IMG/VR virus record: IMGVR_UViG_3300021197_001204
Location: 1 to 45,023 of that record
Length of the DNA: 45,023 nt
Source of the DNA: a virus
Strand: one strand, 5' to 3'
The notes beneath the pieces were generated by a model. That model did no database searches, was not told the origin of the DNA, and saw nothing but the letters and a program-made list of their open reading frames with translations. A program made the translations under genes and the position numbers. Shown here piece after piece: positions 1 to 6,979 of the stretch (the stretch's first letter is position 1; the number at the start of each line of letters is the position of its first letter).

Positions 1-113
1 GTGACACAACTGCAATTGTAGCAGAAAAGCAAAGGCTACGAGATATAACTAAAAGTGTAGATTCTTGTAAAACTACTAATGAACTTAAAGCTCTTAAATG
101 TGAGGCATCATGA
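1..113 (+). CDS. C-terminal fragment of a small tail-fibre-associated protein
   Basis: An open frame enters from the left edge in the frame of base 3 and stops at 111-113. It gives 36 residues including AEKQRLRDIT and ending LKCEAS. The ATG of the next gene overlaps its stop (ATGA), so it is translationally coupled to the fibre-like gene that follows. The R-L-R-D-I-T segment followed by a short helical tail resembles the C-termini of small proteins found next to phage fibre genes, possibly assembly chaperones. That is a recollection of family pattern, not proof. Its 5' end lies outside the window. Confidence 0.5.
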   Translation, partial: DTTAIVAEKQRLRDITKSVDSCKTTNELKALKCEAS

Positions 114-715
114 GTTCTGAAATAAAAACAAATTTAATATCCGAGGTAACATCTGGTTCTGGTGTTAGTATTGATGGATTAAACATTAAGGATTCCGCAA
201 TTAATACTGGGTCTATTAATTCTTCAGTAGTTTTTCCAGCAGGAACAATTCTTCAAATAGAAAAAGCTAAAGAAAATGTTAAAGCTACTTTGGCACAGAC
301 CACACACACTATTATAACAACTCCCACTATTACAGTAAAAAAAACAAATTCTGAATTTATTTTATTTGGACATACTGGTGGGGGATTTGATACAGGATCT
401 GCAAATGTACTAATGTATTTTAAAAAAACTGTGAGTGGATCTGCAACAGACATTGGAGTGTTTACAGATAGCAATAGAAAAGGGGGGATATCAGCACTTC
501 AGGTTACATCAACAAAAGGGGGTGAAGAGGCTACTACTATGTCTGGGTATTTTGTAGATAGTCCAAATCTGAGTGCAGGTTCTACGATTACATATTCTCT
601 CATGATACGAGTAGACGATGGGACTTTTGTCAAAAATGGAATAGGGTCAGGAGCAGATGGTGTTTATGCACACAGGTGGTACTCGTCAATTCTAGTTTAC
701 GAGGTAGCAGTATGA
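110..715 (+). CDS. Putative tail fibre / virion surface protein
   Basis: 201 residues, rich in Ser, Thr, Gly and Val with almost no predicted helix, typical of a beta-rich fibre or adhesin tip. Around residues 40-48 it carries VVFPAGTIL; the V-F-P-A-G motif recurs in the protein at 1018-1566, so the two are probably relatives. The stop overlaps the ATG of the next small gene, and the start overlaps the stop of the previous one. The context of alternating fibre-like and small chaperone-like genes suggests a role in host attachment. No enzyme motif was seen. The exact role is inferred. Confidence 0.6.
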   Translation: MSSEIKTNLISEVTSGSGVSIDGLNIKDSAINTGSINSSVVFPAGTILQIEKAKENVKATLAQTTHTIITTPTITVKKTNSEFILFGHTGGGFDTGSANVLMYFKKTVSGSATDIGVFTDSNRKGGISALQVTSTKGGEEATTMSGYFVDSPNLSAGSTITYSLMIRVDDGTFVKNGIGSGADGVYAHRWYSSILVYEVAV

Positions 716-1014
716 CAGAATTATCTATTACAAATTTTTTAGAAAAAAACCAAAAAGGTAACTGGTTAACTCATACTGGTACTGTTGAGTCTATAGTATG
801 GAAAACTGGTTTTACTCCACCTAATAAAGAGACTATTGAAACAGGTGTAAAAGCAGAACAAAAAATAATTGATGATACTAAGTACCAACGGGATCGAGAA
901 CGAGAATACCCGTCTATCCAAGAATTGGTTGTTGCTCTTTATGACTCAAATGACAAAACAGAAATTGATAAAAAACGAGCAGAGATAAAAAAGAAATATC
1001 CTAAACCAGAGTAA
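712..1014 (+). CDS. Small fibre-linked protein, possible tail fibre assembly chaperone (copy 1)
   Basis: 100 residues. I chose the ATG at 712, which overlaps the preceding stop as ATGA, rather than an upstream start that would run deep into the fibre gene. The C-terminal half carries YQRDREREYPSIQELVVALY and ends KKKYPKPE. The same layout (Y-x-R-D-R, then YP, then LY, then KYPKP) occurs in the protein at 1563-1856, although the N-terminal halves differ. Such short YPSI-type proteins are common beside marine podovirus and myovirus fibre genes. The chaperone role is a guess from pairing and size. Confidence 0.5.
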   Translation: MTELSITNFLEKNQKGNWLTHTGTVESIVWKTGFTPPNKETIETGVKAEQKIIDDTKYQRDREREYPSIQELVVALYDSNDKTEIDKKRAEIKKKYPKPE

Positions 1015-1017
1015 AAA

Positions 1018-1566
1018 ATGCCTTCAATAATACAAACAGATCGAATAGATAACCAAGCAGGAAGTACGACTTATTTGAATAGTGGGACTTTAAATAATGT
1101 CACTTTAGGAACGGCAAATGTGTTCCCTGCTGGGCACACAAAGGTAACTACGCTAACGAATGATACAGAAACTTCATTTTCGAACGCAACGAGTCATTAC
1201 GAAACAATCGGGCCACATACTAAATCTGTTTCCTCTAGTGTAATCACTGCGATGGTTTGCCTCCCCATCGTAGCTAACGTGTCCAATGGAATGTGGACAA
1301 TACCAATTTTAGAATTACAATATGGAGGCACATTATCCGCAGTTCAAACAGGAGGTGTATTTGGCAGTACTGGTATGGGGCCACAAATTACATTATATGG
1401 AACATGGACAGGAAAATCTGCTTCATCACATGATTTAAAATGGGGTTGGGATTACGGAGCGACAAGTTCGATGCCAGGAATAACAACATGGAATCCTGAC
1501 GAAACGATAGATGCGAGAATGTCGCAATCGGCTACTTACGCAGTGATAATGGAGATTTTTGCATGA
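1018..1566 (+). CDS. Putative tail fibre / virion surface protein, second copy
   Basis: 182 residues of beta-rich, Thr/Ser/Gly-rich composition. The N-terminus (MPSIIQTDRI) and the ANVFPAGH segment near residue 38 are typical of short cyanophage and pelagiphage fibre proteins. It shares V-F-P-A-G with the protein at 110-715 but little else, as expected of fast-diverging receptor-binding proteins. The stop overlaps the next start. It sits in a repeating fibre-then-small-protein arrangement. Confidence 0.6.
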   Translation: MPSIIQTDRIDNQAGSTTYLNSGTLNNVTLGTANVFPAGHTKVTTLTNDTETSFSNATSHYETIGPHTKSVSSSVITAMVCLPIVANVSNGMWTIPILELQYGGTLSAVQTGGVFGSTGMGPQITLYGTWTGKSASSHDLKWGWDYGATSSMPGITTWNPDETIDARMSQSATYAVIMEIFA

Positions 1567-1856
1567 AACCAAAAAAAATAGATGCAATCGTTTCGCTTGA
1601 CCCTACGGCAAGAGTTGTGGTCAGAAACAGGACGAAAGTTGATTGGCTTGATTCTAACCCGAATAATATTTCTGAGGATGCTATTCAAAATAAATGGGAT
1701 GAGCTTCTCGCAGAATACGAGTCAAAACAGTACAAACGTGACCGAGCGTCTTCCTACCCACCTTTAGCTGAACAATTAGACATACTTTATCATGGTGGAG
1801 TTAATGCTCTTAAAGCTGAACTGAAGAAAACCAAAGATAAGTATCCTAAACCATGA
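1563..1856 (+). CDS. Small fibre-linked protein, possible tail fibre assembly chaperone (copy 2)
   Basis: 97 residues. The C-terminal part, with YKRDRASSYPPLAEQLDILY and a KYPKP ending, matches the layout of the protein at 712-1014. This makes them divergent paralogs placed one after each fibre-like gene. The N-terminal half (residues 1-55) is unrelated and could be the part that contacts its own fibre. Its start overlaps the fibre stop, and its stop overlaps the start of the holin-like gene at 1853 (ATGA). Function is not established. Confidence 0.5.
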   Translation: MKPKKIDAIVSLDPTARVVVRNRTKVDWLDSNPNNISEDAIQNKWDELLAEYESKQYKRDRASSYPPLAEQLDILYHGGVNALKAELKKTKDKYPKP

Positions 1857-2188
1857 GTGGACATCACATGAACCCTGCGGATGCTCAGTATTATAACTAT
1901 CCAACCCAGCAAGTAACACAAGCTATGCCTGAAGTAAACACTTTGTACACAATGGTAATGGACCTGGGCATACCAGCGTGTGTCATCATTGCCTCATTCT
2001 GGTTCATTAAATACACAACCGATCAAGCGAGAAAAGAACGTGAAGAGTTTTGGAAAAAAGATGCAGAAAACGATACAAAGATTATGGCTATGGTTGAAAA
2101 ATCTTCAGATGCCATTATTTCTATCAAATTGGCCCTTGAACAGAACACACAAGCAATCAAAGAATTAACCAATGGAAGAAATCATTGA
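1853..2188 (+). CDS. Holin-like membrane protein (BhlA/UviB-type architecture)
   Basis: 111 residues. There is one hydrophobic segment at about residues 33-52 (MDLGIPACVIIASFWFIKY), then an amphipathic charged helix (QARKEREEFWKKD) and a C-terminal helix ending in IKEL. One N-terminal membrane span followed by a K/R/E-rich coiled region is the architecture of BhlA/UviB holin-like proteins. The gene starts the lysis block that ends with the M15 peptidase at 3040, which supports a membrane-permeabilising role. The assignment rests on topology and position only. Confidence 0.5.
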   Translation: MSGHHMNPADAQYYNYPTQQVTQAMPEVNTLYTMVMDLGIPACVIIASFWFIKYTTDQARKEREEFWKKDAENDTKIMAMVEKSSDAIISIKLALEQNTQAIKELTNGRNH

Positions 2189-2498
2189 GAAAACAACTAA
2201 AAAGGGTCTAGGAAAAGTAGATATTGACCCTAATATAAAACTTCAAATATTAAGATTCTGGGCAAGGCTTGTTATTAGTTTTGCTGCGTTTGGTCTATTT
2301 GGTTGGTTAATGTACACAATGATACATAAAACTGAACCTTTAGACCCTGGTGCATCCGATCTCATTTTTTTAGGGTTCGGAGCATTTTTACCTCTCATTG
2401 GTATGTTGTCAAAGCATTGGTATGAGAGTCCTCATGAAGATATTAAACCAACAACCACAGAACCAACAAAATCAAATGATACCAGCATTACTCCTTAA
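2172..2498 (+). CDS. Two-span membrane protein, candidate holin
   Basis: 108 residues with two hydrophobic stretches, roughly 31-51 (LVISFAAFGLFGWLMYTMI) and 63-79 (LIFLGFGAFLPLIGML), joined by a short polar loop. A Thr/Pro/Ser-rich C-terminal tail follows. This two-span topology suits a class II holin, and the gene lies in the lysis block. It overlaps the end of the preceding holin-like gene by 17 bases, so the two may act as a pair such as holin and antiholin. No family-specific motif was recognised. Confidence 0.45.
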   Translation: MEEIIEKTTKKGLGKVDIDPNIKLQILRFWARLVISFAAFGLFGWLMYTMIHKTEPLDPGASDLIFLGFGAFLPLIGMLSKHWYESPHEDIKPTTTEPTKSNDTSITP

Positions 2499-2664
2499 TT
2501 TAGTACAATCGTTAATTGTAGATGAAGCAAGTACCTTGGCAAAAGAACATGTATCTAAAGTACTCAATGACAACCTAAGTGAAGATCAGCTTAAACTAAT
2601 TGATGCAGTAGTGGATGAAATGCCAGATAATACATATAAATCTGTTAAAGATATGTTTGGATGA
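2476..2664 (+). CDS. Small hypothetical protein in the lysis block
   Basis: 62 residues from the ATG at 2476, chosen because it overlaps the end of the preceding gene by only 23 bases. The N-terminus is hydrophobic (MIPALLLNLVQSLIV) and the rest is an acidic helical region (NDNLSEDQLKLIDAVVDEM). The stop overlaps the next ATG. It could be a membrane-associated accessory of lysis. No known family was recognised. Confidence 0.45.
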   Translation: MIPALLLNLVQSLIVDEASTLAKEHVSKVLNDNLSEDQLKLIDAVVDEMPDNTYKSVKDMFG

Positions 2665-2987
2665 AAACATTTATAATGGGACTATTACTGCTAATAATAA
2701 GTAGTAGTCCTTTAGTATCTAAGGAATACACAGGAACATATAATACACAAACCATTAGATTACTTTGGATGGCTTGTTACCAAGGTACAATGAGAGTAGA
2801 CCCAAGTAATCCTCATTACAATGGTGCTCTATGTGACTGTGTAGTTAATAAAACAAGGCAGAACTATACTGCAAATGAAATGCAAAAGTATAAAGGTGCT
2901 ACTATGCAGAAAAATTACAATGAAATGGCTAATCAATGTAAAAGTATATTAATGTTAACACCTCCACCTATAGAATTATTTTCATGA
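2661..2987 (+). CDS. Exported Cys-containing protein of unknown function
   Basis: 108 residues with a clear signal peptide: Lys at position 2, a hydrophobic core (FIMGLLLLIIS) and a likely cleavage near residue 20 after SSPLVS. The mature part has four cysteines, including a C-D-C pair and a late NQC, so disulfides in the periplasm are plausible. It lies between holin-like genes and the M15 peptidase and overlaps both neighbours by a few bases. A role in envelope disruption, such as a spanin-like part, is conceivable, but no lipobox or spanin pair is visible. Confidence 0.5.
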   Translation: MKTFIMGLLLLIISSSPLVSKEYTGTYNTQTIRLLWMACYQGTMRVDPSNPHYNGALCDCVVNKTRQNYTANEMQKYKGATMQKNYNEMANQCKSILMLTPPPIELFS

Positions 2988-3040
2988 AGAAAAAGAAGTG
3001 TCCTAAATGCGGTAAAACTAAATGTAACTGTAAATACTAA
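2984..3040 (+). CDS. 18-residue Cys-rich metal-binding-like microprotein
   Basis: A tiny frame beginning with four lysines and carrying CPKCGKTKCNC, i.e. C-x2-C-x4-C-x-C. Its start overlaps the previous stop (ATGA), and its TAA overlaps the ATG of the peptidase gene at 3040, so it fits tightly between coupled genes. The same cysteine spacing recurs in the 57-residue protein at 3872-4045. The four cysteines could bind one zinc ion. The coupling at both ends argues that it is translated. Function is unknown. Confidence 0.45.
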   Translation: MKKKKCPKCGKTKCNCKY

Positions 3041-3507
3041 TGAAACTAAGTAAGAACTTTTCACTCAAAGAACTCACTAGATCTCAAACTGCTATGAGGT
3101 TAGGAATAGATAACAATCCTAACCAAGAGCAACTCGTTAATCTCACTGCACTCTCTTGTATGGTCCTTCAGAAAATAAGAGAAGGTCATGGAAGAGTAAA
3201 TGTAAACAGTGCTCTAAGGGTATTGGACTTGAATCGAGCCATAGGTAGCGGAGATACCTCTCAGCATATCCAAGGGAAAGCTGCAGATATCGAATGTCCA
3301 TCTATAGATAACCTAGAGTTAGCTAAATGGATTAGGGATAACATAACATCCTATGATCAATTGATTCTTGAGTTTTATGAACCAGGAATACCTGACAGTG
3401 GATGGATTCACGTTAGTTATTGTGCAGATGGTAACAATAGAAAAAAAGAACTCACTGCTTCCAGAATAGAAGGTAAAGTAACTTACACTGAGGGTATTAA
3501 TGGTTGA
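3040..3507 (+). CDS. M15-family peptidase, likely endolysin
   Basis: 155 residues matching the Peptidase_M15 (D-Ala-D-Ala carboxypeptidase-like) fold. The zinc-site motif is SQHIQGKAAD with H76 and D83. A likely catalytic Glu sits in LILEF (E111), and the third zinc ligand is H124 in GWIHVS. Phage proteins of this family cleave the peptide part of peptidoglycan at the end of infection. It has no signal peptide, so it would depend on the upstream holin-like proteins to reach the cell wall. In T7 the amidase (gene 3.5) sits in the replication region instead. The family is clear; the lysis role is inferred from position. Confidence 0.8.
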   Translation: MKLSKNFSLKELTRSQTAMRLGIDNNPNQEQLVNLTALSCMVLQKIREGHGRVNVNSALRVLDLNRAIGSGDTSQHIQGKAADIECPSIDNLELAKWIRDNITSYDQLILEFYEPGIPDSGWIHVSYCADGNNRKKELTASRIEGKVTYTEGING

Positions 3508-3721
3508 CACACTTCAAAAACTTCACGCTGCAGTAGCCCAAGAACTCTTGGATAGAATCCAGAGTGGTGAAGCTGTTCCTGCGGATCTCTCAGTTGCCGT
3601 AAAGTTCTTAAAAGACAATGAAATTACTTCTCTTCCTGTTCAAGACAGTCCACTTAAAAACCTCTTGGATAACATGCCGTTTCCATCTAAAGAGGATATT
3701 AAGAAAAACATACTTTCCTAA
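3500..3721 (+). CDS. Small terminase subunit (T7 gp18-like DNA maturase A)
   Basis: 73 residues, mostly helical. An N-terminal helix (LQKLHAAVAQELLDRIQSGE) is followed by LSVAVKFLKDNEI and an acidic C-terminus with FPSKEDIKKN. This matches the short small-terminase proteins of marine T7-like phages, and its place shortly before the large terminase matches the T7 order 18-18.5-19. It would recognise the concatemer and feed DNA to the large subunit. The start overlaps the peptidase gene by 8 bases. The assignment comes from pattern and position rather than a catalytic motif. Confidence 0.6.
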   Translation: MVDTLQKLHAAVAQELLDRIQSGEAVPADLSVAVKFLKDNEITSLPVQDSPLKNLLDNMPFPSKEDIKKNILS

Positions 3722-3735
3722 AGTAGACCTTTTAG

Positions 3736-3882
3736 ATGTGCCTAGAATCTCCAGCATGGCATTGGTGGTTTACCCATATAACTATATGGCTATATCTTTT
3801 TAGTATCCCAGTATTGATTGGGTATTTACTTATTCATATAAAGAACATAGAAATAAGAAAGGTCAAAGAGGATGAAATATGA
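3736..3882 (+). CDS. 48-residue membrane protein, in the position of T7 gene 18.5
   Basis: The short frame encodes an aromatic N-terminus (PAWHWWFTH), one long hydrophobic segment (ITIWLYLFSIPVLIGYLLI) and a charged tail (RKVKEDEI). T7 carries its Rz-like inner-membrane spanin gene 18.5 at this point, between the two terminase genes. A spanin role is possible, but the tail here is far too short for a classical i-spanin. The next small gene starts inside its last codons. Confidence 0.45.
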   Translation: MCLESPAWHWWFTHITIWLYLFSIPVLIGYLLIHIKNIEIRKVKEDEI

Positions 3883-4045
3883 GTCTCTTAAACAAAGGGA
3901 GCATAGAGAGGGTTATAATAAAGCTATGGGATATAAAGAAAGAAACATGGCAGATGATACATGTGAGGACTGTTATGAATCTCCATGTATGTGTAAGGAA
4001 CTAGAAAACCAAAGGAAACTAAGGGAACTCAGAGGAGGAATGTGA
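3872..4045 (+). CDS. 57-residue Cys-cluster protein
   Basis: A charged helical N-terminus (MKYESLKQREHREGYNKAMG) is followed by CEDCYESPCMC, with spacing C-x2-C-x4-C-x-C. This is exactly the spacing of the 18-residue protein at 2984-3040. The C-terminus is a basic helix. It overlaps the preceding membrane-protein gene by 11 bases, and its stop overlaps the GTG of the next gene (ATGTGA). It is probably a small zinc-binding protein. Function is unknown. Confidence 0.5.
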   Translation: MKYESLKQREHREGYNKAMGYKERNMADDTCEDCYESPCMCKELENQRKLRELRGGM

Positions 4046-4473
4046 TTCAGAACAATCCTATTGTAGTTACATTAGGAGGTTTAATACTCTTCTATATAGG
4101 ATTAAAAATGTTTGCAGGAGGATTAAAATCAATGGGTAACATTGAACACCTTCAGTACTTTATGAATAATCCTTATTACATGTTTCTTGGTGGAATTATA
4201 ATGACTCTTCTATGGCAATCCAGTTCCTTGAGTACTACTGCAATCGTAGGTTTGGTAGCGAGTGGAATGCTACCATTAAACGCTGCAATAGCTTGTGTAC
4301 TAGGGGCAAACATAGGGACTACTGGGACTATATGGTTAGCTGCATTTCACGATGGTATTCCACAAGGAACTACTAAACACATAGCAATGGTTCACACAGG
4401 AGTTAATCTGTTTATGGCATTAACACTCCTTCCTTTTATTCATTACATATCAAGATTTGTATCAAGGTTTTAA
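4042..4473 (+). CDS. Na+/phosphate cotransporter domain protein (single Na_Pi_cotrans repeat)
   Basis: 143 residues from a GTG that overlaps the previous stop. The signature of the NptA/PNaS family is present in order: the GLKMFAGGLKSMG helix (20-32), TLLWQSSSLSTTAIVG with the QSSS motif (59-62), the GANIGTT loop (88-94), and IAMVHTGVNLFMAL (114-127). Four to five hydrophobic segments are visible. Host transporters of this family carry two such repeats in inverted orientation; this protein has one, so it would need to dimerise or partner with a host subunit. Family members co-transport Na+ and phosphate across the inner membrane. Its place between the terminase subunits is not metabolic, so it may be a recently inserted auxiliary metabolic gene, or a membrane protein reused in lysis. 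Confidence 0.7.
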   Translation: MIQNNPIVVTLGGLILFYIGLKMFAGGLKSMGNIEHLQYFMNNPYYMFLGGIIMTLLWQSSSLSTTAIVGLVASGMLPLNAAIACVLGANIGTTGTIWLAAFHDGIPQGTTKHIAMVHTGVNLFMALTLLPFIHYISRFVSRF

Positions 4474-4474
4474 A

Positions 4475-6139
4475 GTGAAAGAACTCCTAGATTTCCGTAA
4501 TTTCCTTTATATGGCATGGAAACACCTTAACCTTCCTCAACCTACTCCTGTTCAATATGATATAGCCCAGTTTCTTCAGGATGCTCCTAAACGTGGAGTT
4601 ATAGAAGCATTCAGAGGAGTAGGTAAATCGTATATCACGAGTGCCTTTGTATGCTGGAAATTACTCCTTGACTCAGAACATAAAGTACTCGTAGTCAGTG
4701 CTTCCAAGACTCGTAGTGATGATTTCTCTACGTTTACCCAGAGACTCATTCAAGAGATGCCAGTGCTTCACCATTTAAAATCTAGGGAAGGCCAAAGACA
4801 ATCAAAGATATCTTTTGATGTCGGTCCTGCTAAAGCATCCCATAGTCCATCTGTGAAGTCCGTAGGTATCACTGGACAACTTGCTGGATCTCGTGCAGAT
4901 CTTATCGTTGCTGACGATGTGGAGGTTCCTAATAACTCCATGACACAAGTTATGAGAGATAAGTTATCGGAAGCAGTAAAAGAATTTGATGCGATACTCA
5001 AACCAGATGGAATGATTATGTACCTTGGCACTCCTCAAACAGAGATGTCACTCTATGAAACACTTCCTGAAAGGGGATATGAGACTAGGATCTGGCCGGG
5101 GAGATACCCAGGTGAATCTCAGGTACTCAAGTACAACAATAGGCTTGCTCCTTTTATTACGGACAAGCTGGAAAGAGATACTACACTCCACGGTCAACCT
5201 ACAGATCCCAAGAGATTTGACGATACAGACCTCACTGAACGTGAATTGAGCTATGGTAGATCTGGGTTTAACCTCCAGTTTATGCTCGATACATCCCTGA
5301 GTGATGCCGATAGGTATCCATTGAAGCTCAGTGATTTTATCGTGATGTCCCTAGATTCCGATAAAGCACCTGAAAAACCTATATGGTCCAATGATGTCAA
5401 GAATAAGATCACAGAGGTTCCCAATGTAGGGTTACCAGGGGATTTCTATTATAATCCACAGGATACCGTAGGTTCATGGCTGGATTACACTGGGAGTGTC
5501 ATGGCTATTGACCCTAGTGGAAGAGGAAAAGACGAAATGGGGTACTCAGTAGTGAAGATGCTCAATGGATATCTCTATATCGTAGAGTCCTGTGGGATGC
5601 AAGGAGGGTATTCCAAAGATAACCTAGAAGCACTTTCAGTTATTGCTAGAAAGAACAAGGTCAACTACATCATCATCGAGAGTAATTTTGGCGATGGAAT
5701 GTTCATGGAACTCCTCAAGCCAGTACTCCTTAAAATCTATCCAGTAACAATAGAAGAAGTACGACACAACATACAGAAGGAGAAACGGATCATAGATACC
5801 CTTGAACCAGTGCTTAATCAGCATAGGCTTGTAGTGGATCAGAAGGTCATAGAAAAGGATTACAAGATGGTCCAGAACTATCCTGTGGAAAAACAATCCA
5901 AGTACATGCTCTTTCACCAATTAAGCAGGATAACCAAAGATAAAGGTGCATTAGTCCATGATGACCGATTGGATGCCCTTAGTATGGCAGTGGCATACTG
6001 GGTAGAACAAATGGCATCTGATGCTGAGAACGAGATCCAACATAGAAAGGACGAAATGATGGAACAGGAACTTGAGAAATTCTTGGCTCACGTAGTAGGA
6101 AAAGAACAGTACGAACCCTCTGTTCCAAATTGGCTGTAA
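4475..6139 (+). CDS. Terminase large subunit (T7 gp19-like)
   Basis: 554 residues from the GTG at 4475. I prefer this to a TTG at 4457 because AAGG sits about 8 bases upstream and the GTG follows the preceding stop directly. The ATPase part has a Walker A segment EAFRGVGKSYITSAFV, very close to the T7 form, and a Walker B segment ADLIVADDVEV. The nuclease half shows acidic motifs in AIDPSGRGKDEMGY, IIIESNFGDG and the final DDRLDALSMAVAYW. The protein packages concatemeric DNA into proheads and cuts it at the ends. The following promoter and dyad-rich region is where T7 has its packaging junction. Confidence 0.93.
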   Translation: MKELLDFRNFLYMAWKHLNLPQPTPVQYDIAQFLQDAPKRGVIEAFRGVGKSYITSAFVCWKLLLDSEHKVLVVSASKTRSDDFSTFTQRLIQEMPVLHHLKSREGQRQSKISFDVGPAKASHSPSVKSVGITGQLAGSRADLIVADDVEVPNNSMTQVMRDKLSEAVKEFDAILKPDGMIMYLGTPQTEMSLYETLPERGYETRIWPGRYPGESQVLKYNNRLAPFITDKLERDTTLHGQPTDPKRFDDTDLTERELSYGRSGFNLQFMLDTSLSDADRYPLKLSDFIVMSLDSDKAPEKPIWSNDVKNKITEVPNVGLPGDFYYNPQDTVGSWLDYTGSVMAIDPSGRGKDEMGYSVVKMLNGYLYIVESCGMQGGYSKDNLEALSVIARKNKVNYIIIESNFGDGMFMELLKPVLLKIYPVTIEEVRHNIQKEKRIIDTLEPVLNQHRLVVDQKVIEKDYKMVQNYPVEKQSKYMLFHQLSRITKDKGALVHDDRLDALSMAVAYWVEQMASDAENEIQHRKDEMMEQELEKFLAHVVGKEQYEPSVPNWL

Positions 6140-6152
6140 ACCGTTGGAAACA
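6134..6152 (+). repeat. Left arm of 19-bp perfect inverted repeat
   Basis: CTGTAAACCGTTGGAAACA covers the stop codon of the large terminase gene and the bases after it. Its exact reverse complement lies at 7035-7053. The two arms bracket the phage promoter, the 87-residue gene and most of the long noncoding stretch. Confidence 0.85.
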
Positions 6153-6157
6153 CTACA

Positions 6158-6186
6158 AAGTGCAATTAAGTTGCCCTATAGAGGAA
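6158..6186 (+). promoter_or_regulatory. Phage RNA polymerase promoter (right-end copy)
   Basis: A 29-bp sequence identical to that at 16784-16812. It has an upstream part AAGTGCAATTAAG and a core TTGCCCTATAGAGGAA. The CCTATAG-purine core parallels the T7 promoter core (CACTATAGGGAGA), and both copies sit in leaders directly upstream of genes on the + strand. The position after the large terminase corresponds to T7 phi-OR. Transcription would start at about 6181. Promoter function is inferred from identity, placement and the presence of a T7-type polymerase gene. Confidence 0.75.
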
Positions 6187-6243
6187 CGACAAAAGAAAAA
6201 AAAAGAAAAACCTTACTATAACCTTAGATAACCTTAGTACTTA

Positions 6244-6507
6244 ATGACCGATAAGAAGAAGAAGAAGAAGACTCCTGAAGAAATAGTAGATGAAATAGAA
6301 GCACTCATTAGTTCCTCCATTGATAACCTTGATAGACCTACGGCATTTGACTTCACTAAAGAGAAAGTGTTAGATCTTAACCTCAAGCAATTACTAAGGA
6401 GTATCCACGGTATCCGTTCTGTTTTCTGGGACTATGATCATGGGAAGCATAAGGAAGGACCAGAGGGAAGTAACGGTACTGATGTGAGTAGACCTTTTAA
6501 TATCTAA
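6244..6507 (+). CDS. Hypothetical protein in the position of T7 genes 19.2-19.5
   Basis: 87 residues. A lysine-rich N-terminus (MTDKKKKKKTPEE) is followed by an acidic helix (IVDEIEALISSSIDNL) and a region with FWDYDHGKHKEGPEG. It is the only gene between the right-end promoter and the noncoding junction region. It stands alone, with a leader of about 60 bases after the promoter that contains three AACCTTA-like repeats. Being read late from a phage promoter next to the packaging junction, it may be a late non-structural protein. No family was recognised. Confidence 0.6.
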   Translation: MTDKKKKKKTPEEIVDEIEALISSSIDNLDRPTAFDFTKEKVLDLNLKQLLRSIHGIRSVFWDYDHGKHKEGPEGSNGTDVSRPFNI

Positions 6508-6545
6508 GGAAGTACTCCTACTGCATTATTTCTAGAAAAAATCTG

Positions 6546-6584
6546 AAGGGGTAACACGTACTCTGTAGCGAAGATTTACCCCTT
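6546..6584. repeat. Inverted repeat, 9-bp arms, possible terminator
   Basis: AAGGGGTAA (6546-6554) pairs perfectly with TTACCCCTT (6576-6584) across a 21-base loop. It lies about 40 bases after the stop of the 87-residue gene and could end the transcript from the promoter at 6158. There is no T-run directly after it, so an intrinsic terminator is uncertain. Confidence 0.5.
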
Positions 6585-6757
6585 GGCCCCTTGTTCTCGA
6601 TGTAAATCTCTGAAATCATTGATTATTTTTGTATTCCTATATCTTCTATAAGACATCTCACTCATTAATGCACTCATGTATAAGATGCATCAGTTGTATG
6701 ATATCATTTATTCCTTTATCTAATATCTTAGACATCCTTGGATTATCCTTGAGATTT

Positions 6758-6857
6758 ACCAATAAAATGACACAAGCCATACCACAGAATCTTTTAAGTG
6801 CTTGATATCATTGGATAAACACAAGATCATTTATCGTATGCTATTGATTTTATTGGT
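6758..6857. repeat. Inverted repeat, 11-bp arms
   Basis: ACCAATAAAAT (6758-6768) and its exact complement ATTTTATTGGT (6847-6857), separated by 78 bases, inside the noncoding junction region. The arms are AT rich, so some chance matching must be allowed for. Confidence 0.5.
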
Positions 6858-6886
6858 TTATTCAGGATTTCAAATGTATTTATTCT

Positions 6887-6943
6887 TGGCATGGTTCTTG
6901 CTATATACATTAATTTAATAATGCGATTGCAATTTCCATGCCA
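6887..6943. repeat. Inverted repeat with TGGCATGG arms
   Basis: TGGCATGG (6887-6894) and CCATGCCA (6936-6943), 8-bp perfect arms. The TGGCATG heptamer recurs in the dyad at 7107-7141, giving four copies in two divergent pairs within about 255 bases. This would suit binding of a dimeric protein. Confidence 0.55.
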
Positions 6944-6979
6944 TACTCGATTTTTTGTTCCTGCTTTTTTCACTTTTAC

